A stretch of DNA of 58,473 bases from an uncultured Alistipes sp. (GCA_944321765.1 CALUMQ010000034.1:1-58473); one strand, 5' to 3'. Shown: positions 29,501 through 37,692, counted from the first letter of the stretch. The notes: generated from the sequence alone by a model not told the origin. Made by a program: numbers and translations.

Positions 29501-30469
29501 CAGGGCGGACAGGGCATCGACCGGCTGTTCAACTTCGACGAAAGCGATACCTGGCACACGCAATGGAGCGCAAAAGCCACGCCGTTCGAGCTGCTCATTG
29601 ATCTGCAGCGTGTCAATACGCTCGACCGCTTTGACTACCTGCCCCGTCAGGATGGCGGGAACGGCACGTGGGGACGCGGACGCGTCTCGACGAGCATGGA
29701 CCGCATGAATTGGGTGGAGGCCGGGACATTCGACTGGAAGGGCGGCGACGTGAAAAGCTTCACGTTCGACAAGCGTCCCGTTGCCCGATACATCCGCATC
29801 GACGTCGACGAAGCGGTCGGCGGATTCGGCTCCGGGCGCGAACTCTACATCTTCCGTGTACCGGGATCGGAGAGCTATCTGCCCGGAGACATCAACCAGG
29901 ATCAGCGCATTGACGAAAACGACCTCACGTCGTATATGAATTACACGGGACTGCGTCAGGGCGACGGAGATTTCGAGGGTTACATCAGCAAGGGCGACCT
30001 CAACGGCAACGGATTGATCGACGCCTACGACATCTCGACCGTGGCAACGCGGCTTGACGGAGGTGTCGGACATCCCGACGGAGAGTCGCTCGCCGGAACC
30101 GTGAAGATCTCGCCGGCAAAAGCCTCCTGCAAGGCCGGAGAGGTGATGGAGATCCGCGTGGAGGGTGTCGGTCTGCGAGGAGTCAACGCCCTGAGTTTCG
30201 CCCTGCCGTACGACCCGCAGCAGCTGGAGTTCCTCGGCATCGACGCCCCGGCCCTGGAGCAGATGCGCAACTTCTCCAACGACCGGCTCCACACCAACGG
30301 ACAGAAGGTGCTCTACCCCACCTTTGTGAATGTCGGCAAGCAGGCGGTTGTCGAAGGGGATGTACCGCTGATGGTCATACGCTTCCGCGCACGCACCGAC
30401 TGTCGGCCCGATCTGAAGCCGGCAGACGGATTGCTGGTGGATCGGCAACTGAATCAGCGGGCATTCTGA
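26600..30469 (+). CDS. Exported GH31 glycosidase with FN3, F5/8 C, dockerin-like and cohesin-like modules
   Basis: This 1289-residue enzyme starts with a signal peptide (ending AAESRAA). The GH31 barrel covers about residues 100-700. The probable nucleophile is D431 in LKTDVAWVGAG, which lacks the Glu of the KxDxxE motif in alpha-glucosidases; the acid/base is D483 in WTGDQTGGDW. Then come an FN3-like domain (about 875-950), an F5/8 C module (about 955-1090), a type I dockerin-like pair of calcium loops (DINQDQRIDENDL and DLNGNGLIDAYDI, about 1095-1150) and a cohesin-like beta domain to the end. This order and the changed motif resemble GH31 alpha-N-acetylgalactosaminidases. Alpha-glucosidase or alpha-xylosidase activity is less likely. 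Confidence 0.88.
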   Translation: MKLNHRILIPLFSLAGLLCVAAESRAALRVEGESDGSRNSATVEAETGTRIISGVRQLNPSTFEVLRTDGLRMVVECYGETVFRLFLDPQGGILRDPEADPEAQILADDPRRPIEQLTAAEAEGAVTIASGSVSLKFDKHSGGIHITDLRRNEVVAETIGDVDFASGGTTLTLKEQPEEYFYGGGVQNGRFSHKGHSIRIVNTNQWTDGGVASPTPFYWSTAGYGVMWYTFAPGLYDFGAAEPGKVTLTHDTPYLDLFVMVDQTPEDLLKGFYQLTGNPVLLPKFGFYEGHLNAYNRDYWKEDEKGILFEDGRRYKESQQDNGGIRESLNGEKENYQFSARAVIDRYAAHDMPLGWLLPNDGYGAGYGQTGTLDGNIENLRQLGEYARERGVEIGLWTQSDLHPKEGIDALLQRDIVKEVRDAGVRVLKTDVAWVGAGYSFGLNGVADVGQIMPFYGNDARPFIISVDGWAGTQRHAAIWTGDQTGGDWEYIRFHIPTYIGSGLSGQPNITSDMDGIFGGRNIPVNVRDFQWKTFTPMQLNMDGWGANPKYPHALGEPAESINRWYLKLKSEFMPYAYSIAREAVFGVPMIRAMFLDDPNPYTLGTATRYQYLYGPYVLVAPIYRATAADDEGNDRRDGIYLPEGNWIDFFTGELYTGGRIINSFDAPLWKLPVLIRQGAILPMAAPHNNVAQMNPRERIYELYPAGHSEFTEYDDDGRTQGYLNGEFAETRITTDLQGELLKVDIAPTEGGFSGMEREKSTELRINVTQRPGKISARIGGRKVKLAEAASAQTYAEGENVWFYDAAPEMNRFATKGSDMERLSAVKNPVVRIRLAATDVIRNDVEVEMKGYVYAPQERLLLSHGVLEAPVAGFPDGKVEAYTLTPTWKPVANADCYEIEFGGMLYATIRDTMLRFEDLRPETDYAMRIRAVNGSGVSPWCDLSVRTKSDPLEFAIRGVRGHTSCPNQGGQGIDRLFNFDESDTWHTQWSAKATPFELLIDLQRVNTLDRFDYLPRQDGGNGTWGRGRVSTSMDRMNWVEAGTFDWKGGDVKSFTFDKRPVARYIRIDVDEAVGGFGSGRELYIFRVPGSESYLPGDINQDQRIDENDLTSYMNYTGLRQGDGDFEGYISKGDLNGNGLIDAYDISTVATRLDGGVGHPDGESLAGTVKISPAKASCKAGEVMEIRVEGVGLRGVNALSFALPYDPQQLEFLGIDAPALEQMRNFSNDRLHTNGQKVLYPTFVNVGKQAVVEGDVPLMVIRFRARTDCRPDLKPADGLLVDRQLNQRAF

Positions 30470-30485
30470 ACAGACAAGCTACAGC

Positions 30486-30524
30486 ACAGGAACGGGGACC
30501 TTCGATGAAGGTCCCCGTTCCTGT
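30486..30524. terminator. Perfect 17-bp hairpin after the GH31 gene
   Basis: Arms at 30486-30502 and 30508-30524 pair fully around a 5-base loop. It lies 16 bases after the GH31 stop. No T-run follows, so it may mark the mRNA end or block 3' decay instead of acting as a classic terminator. Confidence 0.65.
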
Positions 30525-30576
30525 AATCGCCGGAGTGGAGTGTCCCCCGGGAGATTCACTATTGACAAAAAAGAGT

Positions 30577-30584
30577 TACCTTTG
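30577..30584 (+). promoter_or_regulatory. -7 element for crcB
   Basis: TACCTTTG matches the consensus and lies 20 bases before the ATG at 30604. A TTG at 30562-30564 is too close to be the normal -33 element. Confidence 0.55.
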
Positions 30585-30603
30585 CAGAGAAAAATTTTTG
30601 TCC

Positions 30604-30981
30604 ATGCTGAGAATCATCCTTTTCATTGGCGCCGGAAGCTTCCTCGGAGGCGTGGCCCGCTATCTGCTCTCACAGGCCGTACAGAGCAGCGCAAACTCCT
30701 CGTTCCCCTGGGGAACCATGGTCGTCAATGTGGCCGGATGCCTGCTCATCGGCATTCTCTACGGGCTCTTCGAACGCAACCATGTGGGTAACGAGGCCCT
30801 GCGAATGTTTCTCACCGTGGGGTTCTGCGGGGGATTCACCACCTTCTCGACCTTCGTGCACGAAAACTATGCGCTCCTCGGAGACGGGAACTTCCTCCAC
30901 GCCGTATTATATCCCGTACTGAGTTTCGCGTTGGGACTGTTGGCCGCAGGGATCGGGCATCTGATCGTTCGCAACATTTAA
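30604..30981 (+). CDS. crcB: Fluoride channel CrcB/Fluc
   Basis: This 125-residue inner-membrane protein has four helices and the family motifs GGVARYLLSQ, GTMVVNVAGCLLIGILYG and CGGFTTFSTF, whose Phe and Thr residues line the fluoride path. The dimer lets fluoride leave the cell. The ATG at 30604 gives the usual length; earlier in-frame codons lie before the -7 box. A single crcB gene predicts a dual-topology homodimer. I looked for a fluoride riboswitch in the short leader and found no convincing one. A shared hairpin follows at 31036-31074. Confidence 0.92.
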   Translation: MLRIILFIGAGSFLGGVARYLLSQAVQSSANSSFPWGTMVVNVAGCLLIGILYGLFERNHVGNEALRMFLTVGFCGGFTTFSTFVHENYALLGDGNFLHAVLYPVLSFALGLLAAGIGHLIVRNI

Positions 30982-31035
30982 TAAGCCTGGCGCGCACAAC
31001 CGGTCCGCCAGCAGCCACGTGATACTAAAGAAAGA

Positions 31036-31074
31036 GCACCCCGGGACAATCAGGATTTCCGGGGTGCCCTTTTG
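31036..31074. terminator. Bidirectional terminator between crcB and the rho operon
   Basis: Nine-base arms gcaccccgg (31036-31044) and its complement (31059-31067) are followed by CCTTTT on the plus strand and by a U-rich stretch on the minus strand. It can end both crcB and the leftward operon. Confidence 0.7.
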
Positions 31075-31089
31075 TCTGGTCTTGCAGTC

Positions 31090-31602
31090 TTAGCGGCGCA
31101 GCAGGTAGCGGAGGACGGCCCAGCCGCCAAAAATCTGCAGCGCCATGCCGGGCAGTCCGACACGGAAATCCTGCACGGCAGCGTGGAAATCGCCCACAAG
31201 AGCCCATTCGCCCAGCGAACCCAGCAACTGGTAGACTACAACGGTAGCAGCCAGCAGAAGCAGCGTGGCACGGCGGAAACGGGCAGCTGTCCAGCCGGCA
31301 ATCAGGGCCAGCAGGCACGACTTGAGCAGAATGGCAGGCAGAACGGCCGGAGCCGGCATCCCGAAGAGCAGGGAGTTCACGACAGGCGAAGCCACGGCCG
31401 TCAGCAGGCCCGTGCGCCAGCCATATTTATATGCTCCCACCAGCGTAAAGAAGTAAATCGGCAGCCACGTAGGCCCTCCTGCAGGCAGCAGGTGGCACAA
31501 CTGCGGCAGCACGATATTGCCGACAACGAACAGGCCGGCATACAGGTAGGTCCTCGCCTCTTTATACTCCAGCGAATAGAGTCTTACGGCAGTCGTTTGC
31601 AT
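31090..31602 (-). CDS. ECF transporter S-component-like membrane protein
   Basis: This 170-residue protein has about five or six hydrophobic helices. The arrangement fits substrate-binding S components of energy-coupling-factor vitamin transporters: a short N-terminal helix, the Gly-rich GGPTWLPIYFFTLVGAYKYGW loop (20 residues or fewer shown as GGPTWLPIYFFTLVGAYKYG), then paired helices to LRYLLRR. No EcfA or EcfT gene is nearby, so it would share an energising module encoded elsewhere. It is the last gene of the rho operon, 21 bases after the DUF1893 gene. The vitamin cannot be named. Confidence 0.7.
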   Translation of the reverse strand: MQTTAVRLYSLEYKEARTYLYAGLFVVGNIVLPQLCHLLPAGGPTWLPIYFFTLVGAYKYGWRTGLLTAVASPVVNSLLFGMPAPAVLPAILLKSCLLALIAGWTAARFRRATLLLLAATVVVYQLLGSLGEWALVGDFHAAVQDFRVGLPGMALQIFGGWAVLRYLLRR

Positions 31603-31623
31603 GAGGTTTTGTCTTTTGAAGTT

Positions 31624-32157
31624 CTATTCACCCGTCTTACGGGGCGTATCGGTATCGGTTTCGGTCCGGGAGGCCGGCAGCGTCGCGACAAAGGCCGCAA
31701 TGCGGTCAAAGCACGCCTCGGGGGTTTTCAGTTCATAGCAGCGGCTTTCGAGCGGACACCAGCCCGTCTGAGAGCGGTTGATGATGTGCGGCACCAGAGA
31801 TCCGTAACCCACGCGTACCTGCGAGCCGGCGAAAAGTGCAAGTGCCGGCTGGCTCAGCACGTCGGCATAAACGGCATTGACACCTCCCAGAATCATCAGC
31901 GCCGCAGCCGCCTTGCCGACAACCTTGTCGGCAATGAAGGATTCGCGCAGCAGTTCGGGCCGCTCCTCAAGCAGGTGGTAGAGGTCGAGCACACCCCGCT
32001 GCCGGAATACGTAGCGCTCCCCGCGGTGGAGGATCACGCACGAGCACGACTCGGCGTGCAGTGCATCGATCGTGCCCTGCAAAGCAGTATCGCGTGAAAA
32101 ATCTTCGTTGCGGAACTCTTCCATCGGGATGATACTTCGTTGATGCGGATCACTCAT
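31624..32157 (-). CDS. DUF1893-family protein
   Basis: This 177-residue soluble protein matches the DUF1893 family, seen in the core DALHAESCSCVILHRGERYV and the conserved segment VGKAAAALMILGGVNAVYADVLSQPAL (key parts: VGKAAAALMILGG and YADVLSQPAL). The fold resembles that of cytidine deaminases, but no full zinc-binding motif is obvious. Function is unknown. Its start overlaps the end of the S1/P1 nuclease gene by 8 bases, which implies translational coupling. The C-terminus is polar and Thr-rich. Confidence 0.75.
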   Translation of the reverse strand: MSDPHQRSIIPMEEFRNEDFSRDTALQGTIDALHAESCSCVILHRGERYVFRQRGVLDLYHLLEERPELLRESFIADKVVGKAAAALMILGGVNAVYADVLSQPALALFAGSQVRVGYGSLVPHIINRSQTGWCPLESRCYELKTPEACFDRIAAFVATLPASRTETDTDTPRKTGE

Positions 32158-32920
32158 AGATTTCGTTCAGCAGGCGCGCCAGGCGCAGTCCGCCGCGCAG
32201 GAACTGCCGTTCGACAACCGGCGTGTATTTCGTCACGTAGTCGTACGAAATCTTCATTCCTTCGGGCGTCGAAGCGTAGATCTCCGTGCAGAGTTCCAGC
32301 GTTTGACGCATCCAGTCGACCGGACCGCCCGCAGCCTCCGCCGCAGCCTCCTCGTCCGACAGGCGGTCGATCTGCTCGCGCCACTCGGTATAGCTCCAGC
32401 GGTGTGCAGACTCCGCAAGCGACGTATCCCAGACGGAATGGAGATTCGTGTCGGAGCCGAAATAGAGAACCTTCACCCGATTGCCGCCCAGATCACTCAG
32501 GTGTCCCCCGTGCATCGGGCAGTGCATGTCCCCGACCAGGTGGATCAGCATCTTCAGGTTCAGCGCCTCCTCGGAGGGCGTCAATCCCCCGCGCTTGAGT
32601 TTGGCAACAAGATCGGTCACAGCCTGCAGCACGTCGCCATCGGGATTCCGGGGCATGCTCTCGAGCGTCTCCCCTTCGTCAACATTCAGGTAATGCCACG
32701 TCTTCGTATAGGCATATTCGGGCGTGTGGCTCGCCGAATCGAGCCAGTTCGAAAAATAGACCGGCGAGTAGCCGCCAAGCACCTCGGAAACGCGTGCCGC
32801 AGCCTGTGGCGTGAGGTGGCATTCGGCAATATAGGCCGTAACGTCATGGCCCTTCTGCCCCCACGCGAACGTATCGCGGGCAAACAGCAGTCCCAGGCAA
32901 AGAACGATCAGTTTCTTCAT
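32150..32920 (-). CDS. Exported S1/P1-type zinc nuclease
   Basis: This 256-residue protein has a signal peptide cut before W20, leaving WGQKGHDVTAYIAE at the mature N-terminus. In S1/P1 nucleases this Trp binds one of three catalytic zinc ions with its backbone, so the signal position supports the assignment. Other zinc ligands are in HYLNVDE, HLVGDMHCPMHGG and the NLHSVWDTSL region. The enzyme should cut single-stranded DNA or RNA in the periplasm or outside, perhaps to recover nucleotides. It lies 15 bases after rho in the same operon. Confidence 0.87.
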   Translation of the reverse strand: MKKLIVLCLGLLFARDTFAWGQKGHDVTAYIAECHLTPQAAARVSEVLGGYSPVYFSNWLDSASHTPEYAYTKTWHYLNVDEGETLESMPRNPDGDVLQAVTDLVAKLKRGGLTPSEEALNLKMLIHLVGDMHCPMHGGHLSDLGGNRVKVLYFGSDTNLHSVWDTSLAESAHRWSYTEWREQIDRLSDEEAAAEAAGGPVDWMRQTLELCTEIYASTPEGMKISYDYVTKYTPVVERQFLRGGLRLARLLNEIYE

Positions 32921-32935
32921 GGCTTGTAGTATCGG

Positions 32936-34693
32936 TTACTGGTTCATCGTGGCGAGGAACTCCTCGTTGGTCTCGGTCATGCCCATCTGCTTCTGCAGGA
33001 ACTCCATGGCTTCGACGGGCGTCATGTCCGAAAGGTATTTGCGGAGCACCCACGTGCGGTTCATCACCTCGCGCGGCAGCAGCAGATCCTCCCGGCGCGT
33101 GCCCGAAGCAATGACGTCGACGGCCGGATAGACACGCTTGTTGGCCAGCTTGCGATCCAATTGCAACTCCATGTTGCCCGTACCCTTGAACTCCTCGAAG
33201 ATCACCTCGTCCATCTTCGAGCCGGTGTCGATCAGTGCCGTGGCGATGATCGTCAGCGAGCCCTTCTCCTCCGTATTGCGCGCCGCGCCGAAGAAGCGTT
33301 TGGGCTTGTGCAGCGCATTGGCGTCGACACCGCCCGAAAGAACCTTGCCCGATGCCGGCTGCACGGAGTTGTAGGCCCGGGCCAGGCGCGTGATCGAGTC
33401 GAGGAAGATCACCACGTCGTGACCGCATTCAACCATGCGCTTGGCCTTGTCAAGCACCATCTCGGCCACCTTCACGTGGCGCGAGGCCTGCTCGTCAAAG
33501 GTCGATGCCACGACCTCGGCCTTCACGTTGCGCGCCATCTCGGTCACCTCCTCCGGACGTTCGTCGATCAGCAGCACGATCATGTAGACCTCCGGATGAT
33601 TGTCGGCAATGGCATTGGCTATGGCCTGCAGCAGCATCGTCTTACCGGTCTTCGGCTGGGCAACGATCAGCGCACGCTGGCCCTTGCCGATCGGCGAGAA
33701 GAGGTCGACAATGCGCGTCGAAAGGTTGTTGTGCCCCTTGCCCGTCAGGCAGAACTTCTCACTCGGAAACAACGGCGTCATGTATTCGAACTGCACGCGG
33801 TCGCGGATGTATTCGGGCTTCAGTCCGTTGATCTCGTTCACCCGTACCAGCGGGAAGTACTTCTCACCCTCCTTCGGCGGACGGATCGATCCGTTGACCG
33901 TATCGCCGGGCTTCAGTCCGAAGAGTTTGATCTGCGACGGCGAGACATAGATGTCGTCCGGAGAGTTGAGATAGTTGTAGTCCGCCGAGCGGAGAAATCC
34001 GTAGCCGTCGGGCATCACCTCCAGCACCCCTTCGCCCTCGATCTCGCCTGCGAAGTCATCCTTCGTGATGATCTCCTCCTCATGAGACATCGGGGTGCGC
34101 ACCGTCGGGGAGTCTGCCGGACGGGAAGGCGTCGCGTGCGTCGCAGCAGGGTCCGAAGTCTCTCGGTGCGAAGTCTCGGCAGCCGGTTCGGAACCTGCAA
34201 CGGCAGAAGATGCCGCAACGGGCTGTGCTGACTTGGGTTTACGACCGCGGCGCTTCGGGGCCGGCTTGAGCGCATCGGCCTCAGAATGTGTCGCAGCATC
34301 GGCTGTGGAAGCGTCTACAGTATTTTTATCACCCTGGTTGTCTGCATGTTTATCCGGCGTGAAAACTCCTTCGAGCTTCTCCGGAGCATGTGCGGCATCC
34401 GAAGCGACGATCTCGTTCGTCGGAGTTTCAGCAGCGGGCTCCGCACCCTTCGGAAGGCGCGGACGGCGGCCACGGGGCGATTTCGGACGGGGAGCGGGAG
34501 CTTCCGCAGCCTCGGACGAGGGCGACGACTGCGGTGCAACTTTCGCAGAGGAGCTCTCTGCGGAGGCGTCCGTTTCTGCAATCGCGGCAATCAATTCGCG
34601 TTTCTTTCTCATGAGATTCTTGATGCCCAATGCTCTGGCTATTTCGCGCAACTCGGCAAGGCTTTTCCCCTCCAGCGCTTTCTGATCCTGCAT
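32936..34693 (-). CDS. rho: Transcription termination factor Rho with long disordered insert
   Basis: This 585-residue RNA helicase is about 165 residues longer than E. coli Rho. The N-terminal Rho domain ([20 protein letters not shown]) is followed by a low-complexity insert rich in Ala, Ser, Glu, Pro and Lys (about residues 45-205). Then come the RNA-binding domain ([20 protein letters not shown]) and the ATPase with Walker A QPKTGKT. In Bacteroides thetaiotaomicron the equivalent insert makes Rho form condensates and affects gut fitness, so the same may hold here. A good promoter lies 68 bases upstream. It leads an operon with an S1/P1 nuclease, DUF1893 and an ECF S component. Confidence 0.95.
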   Translation of the reverse strand: MQDQKALEGKSLAELREIARALGIKNLMRKKRELIAAIAETDASAESSSAKVAPQSSPSSEAAEAPAPRPKSPRGRRPRLPKGAEPAAETPTNEIVASDAAHAPEKLEGVFTPDKHADNQGDKNTVDASTADAATHSEADALKPAPKRRGRKPKSAQPVAASSAVAGSEPAAETSHRETSDPAATHATPSRPADSPTVRTPMSHEEEIITKDDFAGEIEGEGVLEVMPDGYGFLRSADYNYLNSPDDIYVSPSQIKLFGLKPGDTVNGSIRPPKEGEKYFPLVRVNEINGLKPEYIRDRVQFEYMTPLFPSEKFCLTGKGHNNLSTRIVDLFSPIGKGQRALIVAQPKTGKTMLLQAIANAIADNHPEVYMIVLLIDERPEEVTEMARNVKAEVVASTFDEQASRHVKVAEMVLDKAKRMVECGHDVVIFLDSITRLARAYNSVQPASGKVLSGGVDANALHKPKRFFGAARNTEEKGSLTIIATALIDTGSKMDEVIFEEFKGTGNMELQLDRKLANKRVYPAVDVIASGTRREDLLLPREVMNRTWVLRKYLSDMTPVEAMEFLQKQMGMTETNEEFLATMNQ

Positions 34694-34760
34694 ACGTTAA
34701 ATTTTCGATTCGTGTGATTTCTAATCCGGACGGACATCCGGACCGATGGGAATACGCATG

Positions 34761-34790
34761 CAAAGATAGTGCATTATTTTGAATTGCAAA
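34761..34790 (-). promoter_or_regulatory. Promoter of the rho operon
   Basis: On the minus strand, TATCTTTG at 34768-34761 and TTTG at 34790-34787 are separated by 18 bases, close to the Bacteroidetes consensus arrangement. Confidence 0.65.
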
Positions 34791-34856
34791 ACAAAAATGG
34801 CTCCTCGGCAATTTTTCAGTCCGCGAGAGAGAGTTCTGCCGGCGATGCGAAATACC

Positions 34857-34864
34857 TAATTTTG
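34857..34864 (+). promoter_or_regulatory. -7 element of a possible small RNA
   Basis: TAATTTTG matches TAnnTTTG and points rightward into a 410-base gap with no annotated gene, ending at a hairpin at 34967-35000. Confidence 0.4.
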
Positions 34865-34870
34865 GCGATT

Positions 34871-35000
34871 GCTTCGTCTGTAGATTTACACGACCTTTGC
34901 CACTGAAACAATGATCCCGGATTTTCAGCCATTGCATTGTTTGTATTGTTAATGTTTGTGTGTGAGAAACCCCTCCTCCGGACTCCGGAAGAGGGGTTTT
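34871..35000 (+). ncRNA. Candidate intergenic small RNA of about 130 nt
   Basis: The 34694-35103 gap holds a rightward -7 box at 34857-34864 and a terminator-like hairpin at 34967-35000 followed by a T-rich stretch. A transcript between them would be about 130 bases and has no long frame. It includes a 13-codon frame at 34911-34952 (MIPDFQPLHCLYC) that could be a leader peptide. No known RNA family is recognised, and no rightward gene lies close downstream. Presence is inferred from promoter and terminator only. Confidence 0.3.
34967..35000. terminator. Hairpin terminator in the rho-aquaporin gap
   Basis: Arms aaacccctcctccgg (34967-34981) and its near-complement (one mismatch) are followed on the plus strand by TTTTCGTATTT. 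It could end a rightward small RNA and, in the other direction, the leftward glycerol operon that stops at 35104. Confidence 0.65.
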
Positions 35001-35103
35001 CGTATTTCTCACCTCCGGATTCCATACTGTCCGGAGCTCTGATACGGCAGACCTCCGAAAAGAATCTGGCCGAAGGAAGAAAGAATTACAGAATCGGAAA
35101 AAA

Positions 35104-35844
35104 TCAGAAGGTATAAACACATACGTAGACGCAGGCTGCCGCAAGACCACCCAGAAGCGGTCCGGCAACGGGCACCCAACTGTAGCCCCAGCCGCTCGGG
35201 CCTTTGCCGCGAATCGGCAGCACGGCATGCGCCACGCGCGGCGGAAGATCCCGCGCCGGGTTGATCGCATAACCCGTGGTGCCGCCCAGAGACATGCCGA
35301 TGGCCATGATCAACATCGTCACGGGAAAACTCCCCAGGCTGCCCATGCCGATCTCGGGCGTATTCTGCTCGTTGCCGATGGCAAGGATGACGAACACCAG
35401 CAGGAAGGTTCCCAGGAACTCGCAGAAGAGATTCCGCGGTTTATCCATAATGGCCGGCATCGTACAGAAGACGCCGAGCTTCGTCGGAGCATCGTCCGTG
35501 GCATCGAAATGATCCTTATAATAAAGGTAGACAAGCACCGCCCCGCAGAATCCGCCGGCCAACTGTGCAATGACATAACCCGGGACGTAGCTCCACGGAA
35601 AAGTGCCGGCAGCAGCCAGACCGAGCGAAACCGCCGGATTGAGATGCGCTCCCGAGTAGGGTCCGGCGATCAGCACGCCGCACATCACGGCAAAGCCCCA
35701 GGCCATCGTAATGACAACCCAGCCGCCGTTCTCTCCCTTGGACCGCTTCAGGGCGTTCGAGGCGACGACTCCGTCGCCAAGCAGCACCAGAACCAGCGTG
35801 CCGATGAACTCGAACACGCACTTGGTAAACAGTGAGATCTCCAT
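35104..35844 (-). CDS. glpF: Glycerol facilitator / aquaporin (MIP family)
   Basis: This 246-residue channel has six helices and the two half-helix NPA motifs: GAHLNPAVSLG and YAINPARDLPPR. The D after the second NPA-R, together with the glycerol kinase gene directly upstream, favours a glycerol facilitator over a water-only channel. It lets glycerol enter so that kinase traps it as glycerol-3-phosphate. It lies 13 bases after glpK and ends the operon. Overall length is normal. Confidence 0.9.
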   Translation of the reverse strand: MEISLFTKCVFEFIGTLVLVLLGDGVVASNALKRSKGENGGWVVITMAWGFAVMCGVLIAGPYSGAHLNPAVSLGLAAAGTFPWSYVPGYVIAQLAGGFCGAVLVYLYYKDHFDATDDAPTKLGVFCTMPAIMDKPRNLFCEFLGTFLLVFVILAIGNEQNTPEIGMGSLGSFPVTMLIMAIGMSLGGTTGYAINPARDLPPRVAHAVLPIRGKGPSGWGYSWVPVAGPLLGGLAAACVYVCVYTF

Positions 35845-35857
35845 GATTCAAAGTTTT

Positions 35858-37351
35858 TTAGTGGGTTTCCGTATGCAGAATCCGCCGAACGGCATCCTCC
35901 CACCCCTCGATCGCACGGGCAATTCCCGAACGGTCGGAGGTCGGCTCGAACGTCGATTCGGCCTGCCACTGACGGCGAATTTCATCAAGATCGGTCCAGT
36001 AGCCTACGGCCAGTCCGGCAAGGTAGGCGGCTCCCAGAGCCGTGGTCTCCGTCACCCGCGGGCGGATCACCTTCGTACCCAGCAGATCGGCCTGGAACTG
36101 CATCAGCAGATTGTTCCGCGCGGCACCTCCGTCAACTTTCAGCTCCTTGAGTGCTATGCCCGAGTCACGCTGCATGGCTCCGACAATGTCGTACGTCTGG
36201 AAGGCGATGCCCTCGAGCGCCGCGCGTGCAATGTGCGCCGCCGTCGTGCCGCGGCTGATGCCGCTGATCGAGCCCCGGGCGTACTGATCCCAGTAGGGAG
36301 CGGCCAGCCCCGTCAATGCCGGAACGAAGTAGACTCCGCCCGTATCGGGCACCGTCGAGGCCAGCGCCTCGACCTCCGACGAGGAGCGGATGATGCCCAG
36401 TCCGTCGCGCAGCCACTGCACGACCGATCCGCCGACGAAGATACTGCCTTCGAGCGCATAGTTCACCGTCTCGCCGATCTTCCATGCCACGGTGGTCAGC
36501 AGGTTGTTCTTCGACAGGATGGGCTGGTCGCCGCTGTTCATCAGCAGGAAGCAGCCCGTGCCGTAGGTGTTCTTCACCGAACCGGGCTCCGTGCACATCT
36601 GGCCGAACAATGCCGCCTGCTGGTCGCCCGCAATGCCGGAAATGGGAACCTTGTGGGCAAAGATCGTCGTCTTGGTGTGTCCGTAGATCTCGCTCGATGA
36701 CTTCACCTCGGGCATCATCGACAGCGGAATATCGAAGAGTTTCAGCAGATCCTCGTCCCACTGCAGCGTATGGATGTTGAAGAGCATCGTACGCGACGCG
36801 TTGCTCACGTCGGTCACATGCACCTCGCCGCGCGTCAGGCGCCAGATCAGCCACGTATCGACCGTACCGAAGAGGAGTTTTCCCTTGTCGGCGCGGGCCC
36901 GCGCTCCGGGAACGTTGTCGAGAATCCACTTGATCTTCGTGGCGCTGAAATAGGCATCGACAATCAGTCCCGTTTTCGAACGGATGAACTCCGTATGGCC
37001 CTCGGCCTTCAGGTGGTCGCAGTACTCCGACGTGCGGCGGTCCTGCCACACGATGGCGTTGTAGATCGGCTCCTCGGTCTCCACATCCCAGACAATGGTC
37101 GTCTCCCGCTGGTTCGTGATGCCGATTCCGGCGATATTCAGACCGTTGATGTCAATCGAGGTGATCGCCTCGGCAATCACCGATGCCTGCGACGCCCAGA
37201 TTTCGTGCGGGTTGTGTTCCACCCATCCGGGTTTGGGAAAATACTGCGGGAATTCACGCTGCGCCATCGAGCAGATCTGACCCTTATGGTCGAAAACAAT
37301 GGCCCGCGAGCTGCTCGTACCCTGGTCGAGCGACAAGATGTATTGGTCCAT
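35858..37351 (-). CDS. glpK: Glycerol kinase
   Basis: This 497-residue FGGY-family kinase phosphorylates glycerol with ATP. The N-terminal phosphate loop [15 protein letters not shown], the [10 protein letters not shown] segment and the later [18 protein letters not shown] are standard glycerol kinase signatures, and the length matches. It is the first gene of the leftward pair with the facilitator. A minus-strand promoter at 37432-37460 and two direct repeats, 33 bases apart, lie upstream and may be a control site. No DhaK-type or dehydrogenase gene is linked. Confidence 0.95.
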   Translation of the reverse strand: MDQYILSLDQGTSSSRAIVFDHKGQICSMAQREFPQYFPKPGWVEHNPHEIWASQASVIAEAITSIDINGLNIAGIGITNQRETTIVWDVETEEPIYNAIVWQDRRTSEYCDHLKAEGHTEFIRSKTGLIVDAYFSATKIKWILDNVPGARARADKGKLLFGTVDTWLIWRLTRGEVHVTDVSNASRTMLFNIHTLQWDEDLLKLFDIPLSMMPEVKSSSEIYGHTKTTIFAHKVPISGIAGDQQAALFGQMCTEPGSVKNTYGTGCFLLMNSGDQPILSKNNLLTTVAWKIGETVNYALEGSIFVGGSVVQWLRDGLGIIRSSSEVEALASTVPDTGGVYFVPALTGLAAPYWDQYARGSISGISRGTTAAHIARAALEGIAFQTYDIVGAMQRDSGIALKELKVDGGAARNNLLMQFQADLLGTKVIRPRVTETTALGAAYLAGLAVGYWTDLDEIRRQWQAESTFEPTSDRSGIARAIEGWEDAVRRILHTETH

Positions 37352-37431
37352 AAATGTTGGTAGTTAGTCGGTTACGTATCCATCAGGCCCGAGTATCGAA
37401 GGTTGTCCGAGGTTGGCGGGCTGAAGACATA

Positions 37432-37460
37432 CAAAGTTAAAACTTTTTCTCGAAATGCAA
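37432..37460 (-). promoter_or_regulatory. Promoter of glpK-glpF
   Basis: On the minus strand, TAACTTTG at 37439-37432 and TTG at 37460-37458 are 18 bases apart. The leader to the glpK start is about 75 bases. Confidence 0.6.
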
Positions 37461-37497
37461 CAGGGTATCGCGAAGTTTTTATTCGAAATACAACAGG
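37451..37497. repeat. Two 14-base direct repeats over the glpK promoter
   Basis: CGAAATGCAACAGG (37451-37464) and CGAAATACAACAGG (37484-37497) differ at one base and lie 33 bases apart, about three helical turns. The first overlaps the -33 element, so a regulator binding both could control glycerol use. The rest of the 37352-37692 gap holds a near -7 match for tamB (TATCTTTC near 37603-37610) and nothing else I can identify. Confidence 0.5.
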
Positions 37498-37692
37498 TTT
37501 CGATACGATACATGCAATTCTCTCCACATCCCGCACTCGGGATTCCACACGACAGTCGGAATGCGTTTGATGAACGACGCCGTGCACTTTGGAAGATTTT
37601 TTGTATCTTTCGTTCCCGATGCCGCCGCCTACCCGCCGTGAAAAGTCCAGAAAGATAAAATCCCGGGCCGAAGGGGCGGCGGATCACTCCGA

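Noticed and set aside
26795-30448. 1217-codon minus-strand frame opposite the GH31 gene
   Set aside because: Mirror of GH31 codon bias; no signal, start context or family match.
30562-30584. TTG plus TACCTTTG as a complete promoter for crcB
   Set aside because: Spacing is only 12 bases; the -33 element normally lies about 19-21 bases from the -7 box. Only the -7 box is kept.
30525-30603. Fluoride riboswitch before crcB
   Set aside because: The short leader lacks the conserved pseudoknot pattern, and the -7 box lies only 20 bases before the ATG, leaving no room.
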